A stretch of 64,000 bases of DNA, from assembly GCF_003672135.1 (NCBI RefSeq), contig NC_039513.1, forward strand, positions 2,542,833 to 2,606,832, in the 5' to 3' direction. How positions within the stretch are numbered: position 1 is the stretch's first letter; the number at the start of each line of letters is the position of its first letter. Below, piece after piece: positions 58,782 to 64,000 of this stretch. Origin of the DNA: Ooceraea biroi (Eukaryota; Arthropoda; Insecta; Hymenoptera; Formicidae). A model generated the notes under the pieces. The model made no database searches, was not told the DNA's origin, and saw only the letters and a list, made by a program, of their open reading frames with translations. A program made the position numbers and the translations under genes.

Positions 58782-61324
58782 ATGTCTACATTATTTCCAT
58801 ACCAACGAGAAATTGGAGGTCCACACTGTTGATTGCCAACGGATGAATGACTGCGCCATCATTCTGCCAAATCAGGACAACAAGTGGCTAAGTTTCATCA
58901 ACTACAACAGGAAGGAGCGAATACCGTTCGTCGTGTACGCTGATCTGGAATGTATCCCGCAGAAGACGGAGGAGGACGACCCGAAGCTGTGTGTACCAGT
59001 GTCACCAGGTATCCAGCATCGGGTATTACGTGCGATGTAATTATGACGAGTCGTTATCCGGATACCGATCCCGTCGCGATACCAATTGTATAGCATGGTT
59101 CGTCAAACAACTAAAAGATTTAGCGCATCGCGTGAAATCAATTCTATCGAGAAATGTCTCCATGGTAGAATTAACACGAGACGAGCGTGAAAAGTATAAT
59201 AGCGCAACGCATTGCCATATCTGTGAGAAACCATTCGCATTGGATGACACGAGGGTTCGCGATCATTGTCATCTCACCGGTCGGTACAGAGGTCCCGCGC
59301 ACGCGAATTGTAACTTAAATTATAAAGATTCTTATACCATTCCGATAGTGTTTTATAATTTATCCGGCTACGACTCACATTTTATAATTAAGGAATTAGC
59401 TACCGCGTTCGAGGGCGCTATCGACCTATTGCCGATAAACAAAGAAAAATATATTTCCTTTACAAAACACGTTAACGAGTCAGATGACAAAAAATGGCGT
59501 AACCATGTGCAATTGCGGTTCATCGATTCGTTAAGATTTCTAAATAGCAGTCTCGATAAATTGTCATCATTTCTCAGTAAAGATAAACTTAGAATCGTAC
59601 AATCAGAATTTGCGCACCTCTCTACCGACGATTTCGATTTACTTACGCGAAAGGGCGTGTTCCCGTACGAGTACGTGGATTGCACCGAAAAGTTGGAGGA
59701 TACTCGCCTACCACCGCGTGAATCGTTTTATAGTTCGCTAACCGGTAATACGGTATCCGAGAGCGATTACGCGCACGCCGTCAACGTGTGGCAACGGTTC
59801 GCCATTCGAACGCACGGCGAGTACAGCGATTTATATTTAAAAACGGATGTCATGTTGTTGGCCGACGTATTCGAGAATTTTCGCGATAGTTGCATCAACA
59901 GCTACGGTCTTGATCCTGCGTATTATTATACTTTGCCCGGTTTTACATGGGACGCGATGCTCAAACATATGCGTATAAATTTTGAACTCCTTACCGATAT
60001 CGATATAGTCATGTTCGTAGAACGCGGTATACGCGGCGGCCTGAGCCAATGTTCGCACAGGTATGCGCAAGCTAACAATAAGTACATGCAGTCGTACGAC
60101 CCATCGAAACCTTCATCTTATTTACTGTACTTTGATGTTAATAATTTATACGGATAGGCAATGTGTCAGCCACTGCCCTATGCCGATTTTCGATGGGTCG
60201 ACAACATTTCCAATTTCAACGTGAACGCTGTCACTCCCGATTCGCCAAAAGGATACGTACTCGAAGTCGATCTTGAGTATCCGCGACATCTCCATGACGC
60301 GCACGCTAACCTACCGTTTTGTCCGACGCGCGATAAGCCGCCAGGCAAACGGCAGGATAAGTTGCTCGCAACTTTATACGATAAGAAGCGGTACGTCATC
60401 CACTACCGCAATCTACAACAGTGTACGCGTCACGGTCTTCGCGTCACAAAAATTCATCATATATTAGAATTCACGCAATCTCCATGGCTCCGCGAGTACA
60501 TCGAACTGAACACGCGATTTAGGGCAGCAGCTAAAAATGATTTCGAGAAAAATTTATATAAACTAATGAATAACGCGGTATTCGGAAAAACCATGGAGAA
60601 CGTGCGCAATCATATTGATGTAAAGCTGTTAACGAAATGGAACGGAAGGTACGGCGCGGAGGCAATGATCGCGAAACCGAATTTCCATAGTCGCAGCGTC
60701 TTTTCGGAAAACCTGGTCGCGATCGAAATGCGTAAGCTCGAGGTGAAATTCAACAAACCGATCTACGTGGGTATGTGCATCCTCGACATATCCAAGGTCT
60801 GTTTGTACGAGTTTCATCACGAGTACATGTTACCTCTTTATCCTGATAAATGCAAAGTTGTGTACACGGATATCGATAGTTTAATTTACCATATCGAATG
60901 TGATGATGTATACGAGCAAATGAAACGCGACATTCCGAGATTTGACACGAGCGATTACGCGTCCGACAACATATATAATATTCCGCTCATGAACAAAAAA
61001 TTACCAGGTTTAATGAAAGACGAGAACAACGACGCGATAATAACCGAATTCGTTAGACTTAGAGCGAAAATGTATGCTTTGAAGGTAGACGGTAAAAAAG
61101 ATACCAAAAAGGCGAAAGGTGTTAAGACCAATGTAGTCGCACGAACAATAACGTTCGACGATTACATGCGATGTTTGAAAGACCGCATAGAAATGACTCG
61201 AGATCAATCCCGTATACAGTCAAAACTGCATAACGTGTACACCGTTCGCGAGACGAAAATCGCTCTGAGTCCGCATGACGATAAACGATACATTGTACCC
61301 AAGTCTGCAAACACCTTACCGTGA
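58782..61324 (+). pseudogene. Protein-primed family-B DNA polymerase, second exon, with nuclease-like finger
   Basis: In order: the end of a C2H2-like finger; YADLEC (58,936-58,953; ExoI-type Asp-Glu); CHICEKPF...DHCHLTGRYRGPAHANCN (about 59,212-59,320), an endonuclease VII/HNH-like treble clef; NLSGYDSHFI (59,356-59,386; ExoII); DVNNLYG (about 60,133; motif A); LMNNAVFGKTMEN (about 60,562-60,602; motif B); and YTDIDSL (60,863-60,883; motif C with its Asp pair). These identify a phi29/Polinton-type replicative polymerase that would copy the linear element from a terminal protein. Breaks are a frame change in the GT run near 58,988-58,995 and an in-frame TAG at 60,155-60,157, directly after motif A. 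The catalytic residues are otherwise present. The frame ends at TGA 61,322-61,324, followed by AATAAA at 61,369. Confidence 0.85.
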
Positions 61325-61368
61325 GGACACTACCGCGTACCGTTATAAAATATGTATCATAGGATAAT

Positions 61369-61374
61369 AATAAA
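61369..61374 (+). terminator. Polyadenylation signal of the polymerase gene
   Basis: AATAAA lies 45 bases after the polymerase stop codon, in the short gap between two convergent genes. Confidence 0.6.
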
Positions 61375-61477
61375 GAGTTGTATTTCATATATATCATTGT
61401 ATTTTCTTATATTTTCATATATTGTATACATCATATTGTTATATATTCTTATGTTTGTGAAGAAAGAAATAAATGTA

Positions 61478-62090
61478 TTAAACAGCATTGTCCTTGTGTA
61501 TCCATGAATTGTGCGATCCATCGAATCCCAACCACTTCACGTAGACCTCGTCACCTCTTCTGCGCAGTACTTTCTCCACGAGATACACGTCCGGATACCT
61601 CGCGCGATGCAACTCGTGCTCATAGAACGCTCCAGAGATAGATTTTCCACGATAATCCTCGAGTATATAGGTCACGGGATTGGTATGTTGCACTTTGATG
61701 ATCTTAAACACCTCGGTGGTCCAATTTGGTGTGTAACCCTTTTCAAAGACCGTCTTGTACTTGCTGACGCGTACCGAGTCGCCTACTTTGAACCTGGCTG
61801 GACCCGCTATCTTTATCGCGCTGTACACTGTACTCAAGAGTCTCTCAGCGATCACAGGGGTTACGTCGACGGGTCGCATGCCGATCGTTCGATGTTTTCG
61901 GGTATTGTAATCCTTGACGAGCCGCGGTAGCGCGTCGACCCATTTGTAATTTCCGTTGAGCGTAAACATCTTCCACATGTTATTCTTCAACGTTCGGTTG
62001 AATCGCTCGACGACCGAAACTTTCAAGGTTGAATACGTGGAGTAGTAATTGATGTCATTATATTGCACGTCTCGTTCTCGATGATAATAT
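61478..62090 (-). pseudogene. Polinton chromodomain integrase, 5'-truncated
   Basis: The frame covers the end of an RVE catalytic core (VVERFNRTLKN, where the Glu is the third catalytic residue), KDYNTRKHRTIGMRP, an SH3-like segment (FKVGDSVRVSKYK, GYTPNWTTEVFKI) and a C-terminal chromodomain (VYLVEKVLRRR, VYVKWLGF, NSWI). This is the c-integrase layout of Polintons, where it inserts the linear DNA. The zinc-binding N-terminus and the first two catalytic Asp residues are missing. Homology stops near 62,090, and upstream codons include stops. No ATG is present; an open frame can be traced only from a GTG at 62,068. It converges on the polymerase with a gap of about 150 bases. Loss of its 5' part coincides with the start of the DIRS-like element. 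Confidence 0.85.
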
Positions 62091-62288
62091 TGTAGTCATG
62101 CTTGTCATGCCTAACATCACAACGTTTAGCGTCTAATAAATTTGATATTTGGCGCCCTCCGCCATCTTATCCCTAGGATAACTTCCTCTTATCTTCATAT
62201 TGTTTCGTTGTGCCGAAGCATCGTTACGTATTTCGTTTAGTCCTGCAAAGAATATTACTTTTCTGGCATAATTATCGTATTCTGGTTT

Positions 62289-62496
62289 ATGATGCCACAT
62301 CATTCCAAGAAGAAACGATCTAGGTCACGATCTAGCGACGATCGTCGACATAAGCGACAGCGGGAAGAGCTTAATCTTATACAACGTAGGTTAGATAACC
62401 TAACACAGGTTATGGAGACGTTGGTACATGTTCAACCGGAACAGAAACTACATGATCATTTTACCGATGTTGCAATTGATGATGCTCAGGTCATTG
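62289..62496 (+). CDS. DIRS-like ORF1 (gag-like), exon 1
   Basis: The first ATG of the open frame is at 62,289. The 69 complete codons encode a strongly basic, Arg/Ser-rich start (KKKRSRSRSSDDRRHKRQRE), then an amphipathic stretch (LIQRRLDNLTQVMETLV) that could form a coiled coil. The exon ends at a consensus donor (TTG then GTAAGT), leaving one base that pairs in phase with exon 2. The alternative is that the frame simply reads on to the TAA at 62,606 and exon 2 is a separate gene. The acidic continuation and exact codon phase across the join favour splicing. Confidence 0.6.
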
Positions 62497-62845
62497 GTAA
62501 GTTTAGTCTGAGTGCATTCCCAAAAAGGGAACTTGCTTTTAGGTTAAATCTCAATGATTCCATACGAATCTTGAGAGTCAGGGTCCACACGACGCTGACA
62601 GGGTAAATTTTGTGGATGGTTCAACAAGAACCGAGCAGCCACATATCACACAATAAGTGTTACCCTTTTCTTTCGCTCAATGTCCCTGATTCTATACGAA
62701 TCTTGTGACTCAGTGTCCACACGACACTGACAGAGTACTTTTGTGAAATGTTTCTCAACAAGAACTGTTTTTCGCAAAATACATAACAAATGTTATCCGA
62801 TTCTTTTCTTTCGTTATTCCTTTTTTCTTGGCTTCTTTATTACAG
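62497..62845 (+). other. Spliceosomal-type intron inside ORF1, made of two tandem repeats
   Basis: It has a GTAAGT donor and a TTTATTACAG acceptor. The inside is a degenerate tandem duplication: ATACGAATCTTG...GTCCACACGACGCTGACAG at 62,550-62,675 and ATACGAATCTTG...GTCCACACGACACTGACAG at 62,676-62,813. Confidence 0.65.
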
Positions 62846-63693
62846 AAGTCGAGGACAGTATTTCAAGATCAAGGGATTCGAATATTGAGGTCGAGAGAAA
62901 TATCCAACACTCGACTAACGATATCCCTGAGGAATCAACATTACGAGATAATGTTTTGAAAGTGTTGGGCGTGGATTTAAATGAATCTAAATTCAAGGAG
63001 GTAAAATATCACCCGGAATTATTAGATGCGTGGTCTAAATGGATAAAGCAAGGTCTTCCAGCGAAAAACAAACAAGAACTTCTGGAACTTTACAATCGTA
63101 AAGGAGATTTATACACAAAAGCTCCCAAGGTGAATTTAGAAATTATCCCGCTCCTTTCGGATATTGCCAAGAAGAGAGACCAGCATTTTTTAGAGACGCA
63201 GAATTGCGTGGGCACAGCCTTAGCCGCCCTAGGCGCTGCGGTCTCTATGCTCATAGATCCGCCAGAAGACGGTCTGAATGAAGATACCTTTATGGATTAT
63301 TTGAGCCACGCTGGTCAGGTCCTGACGGATGTGTTCTATCAACAGTCCGTAGCTCGCAAATCGTTCATCACACCGCAGCTAAATAAAAATATTAAACCAA
63401 CGGTGGATGCGATGATTTCTGACGAGTGGCTTTATAGTAATAATCTTAAGGATAAAGTCAAGGATGCAAAGGAAATTGAAAAGGCTTGCGCAGAAATTAA
63501 GGATAAACCACAAAAGAAAAGTTTCCTGAAATTTAATCGGAGAAACTTGAAATACCCACCTGCGATGTATCGACAGGTGGGTTATCAACAGAAACGACGT
63601 CTGTTCAAGTTCAAGAAACGAGCTCCTCAAAAGGCATCGCAGAGTGCATCCAAGACGAATTCTCAAACGACGCAATCTTCATCCAAGAAATAA
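62846..63693 (+). CDS. DIRS-like ORF1 (gag-like), exon 2
   Basis: About 282 residues, open to TAA at 63,691-63,693, giving roughly 351 residues with exon 1. The central block has VLGVDLNES, YHPELLDAWSKWIKQGL, APKVNLEIIPLLSDIAKKRD and the conserved-looking NCVGTALAALGAAVSML, a pattern I associate with ORF1 proteins of DIRS/PAT-type retrotransposons. The C-terminus is Lys/Arg-rich (KKSFLKFNRRNLKYPP, KRRLFKFKKR) and ends Ser/Gln-rich, which fits nucleic-acid binding. It would coat element RNA. Unlike every other gene in the cluster it has no stop or frameshift, suggesting a young copy. Family assignment is by recognition only. Confidence 0.6.
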
Positions 63694-64000
63694 GTCAGGT
63701 AGATAAGCCGGCAGGCCGTTTGCGTTTTTTCGTAAATAGTTGGCGAAAAATTACGACTGATAAGTATATCATTAATTCTTTTGTTACGTCCAGAGACTGC
63801 ACAGTTCCTTGTTTCCAAGGAATTTAGCGATATTTTTTAATTGTCGGTCAATGAGGCGACGCGTCGAGCCGGTCGCGTGCGATCAATAGGGCCCCAGTGA
63901 GGGATTAGAAGAAACGGTGACACAGCTGTGTCGGATCCGAGGAAATACCTTCATAAAAACCACGGGTTGTGACGCACGTGTCCGGGCAGGCGCGATATTA
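63694..64000. other. Sequence after ORF1, no open frame
   Basis: No coding frame starts here before the window ends. A TTCCTTGTTTCCAAGGAA-type palindrome lies at 63,803-63,820. The next gene of the element, expected to be the reverse transcriptase, would begin further right. Confidence 0.5.

Larger units (their letters stand above)
56160..62095. mobile_element. Decayed Polinton/Maverick-like element (partial)
   Basis: The region combines a protein-primed family-B DNA polymerase, an RVE integrase with chromodomain in convergent orientation and a small zinc-binding protein gene with its own promoter-like leader. The polymerase-integrase pair is diagnostic of Polintons/Mavericks and related virus-like elements. 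Terminal repeats are not seen. The packaging ATPase, protease and capsid genes are absent from this window, so the element is incomplete or continues in a rearranged form elsewhere. The left limit is approximate; the right limit is the break in the integrase. Confidence 0.75.
62096..64000 (+). mobile_element. DIRS-like retrotransposon, 5' part (continues past the window)
   Basis: The sequence changes character near 62,100-62,145 (GGCGCCCTCCGCC). An intact two-exon ORF1 with gag-like features of DIRS elements follows. Reverse transcriptase, RNase H, methyltransferase and tyrosine recombinase would be expected downstream and are not in the window. The exact left terminus and its inverted terminal repeat cannot be defined from one end. 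Confidence 0.5.

Overview
This is eukaryotic, insect-type DNA. The first 48 kb hold no long or conserved reading frame and consist of AT-rich sequence mixed with CpG-rich stretches and many (GA)n/(CT)n microsatellites. The mobile elements include a mariner relic, TTAA-flanked fold-back elements, a Polinton-like polymerase/chromodomain-integrase element and a DIRS-like ORF1. This mix, and the similarity of the polymerase to proteins common in hymenopteran genomes, suggests an ant or related hymenopteran; that is inference from family recognition, not from a database search.

Layout. 1-48.4 kb: intergenic or long-intron sequence with microsatellites. Embedded in it are a 726-bp TTAA-flanked fold-back element nested in an older terminal-repeat element (14,970-16,371), a 5'-deleted mariner (19,444-19,949), a small inverted-repeat unit with internal degenerate repeats (20,450-20,854), an inverted minisatellite (25,799-26,100), a 539-bp fold-back MITE (26,503-27,041) and an AT-rich island full of ATTACTGA/CAGTATT words (31.3-32.96 kb). 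48.4-49.6 kb: a 65-bp TTAA mini-element, a second 539-bp MITE copy and about 0.4 kb of tandem repeats.

49,913-55,831: a complete 5.9-kb DNA transposon with an 18-bp perfect terminal inverted repeat and the 8-bp target duplication TGTAAAAC. It carries one multi-exon minus-strand transposase-like gene, damaged by a frameshift, nonsense codons and a perfect 184-bp inverted duplication. I cannot assign it to a named superfamily (P/hAT-like by target size and RNase-H-like motifs). It is the best candidate for an undescribed system in the window.

About 56.2-62.1 kb: a decayed Polinton/Maverick-like element. It has a small CxxC zinc protein gene and a spliced protein-primed type-B DNA polymerase gene on the plus strand, converging on a 5'-truncated chromodomain integrase on the minus strand. 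The two plus-strand genes share a repeated upstream cassette. 62.1-64 kb: the 5' part of what looks like a DIRS-type retrotransposon with an intact two-exon ORF1 (gag-like), apparently joined to the broken integrase. The rest lies beyond the window. The right-hand 15 kb is therefore a transposon cluster of different ages: an intact ORF1, a structurally complete but mutated transposon, and a heavily decayed Polinton.
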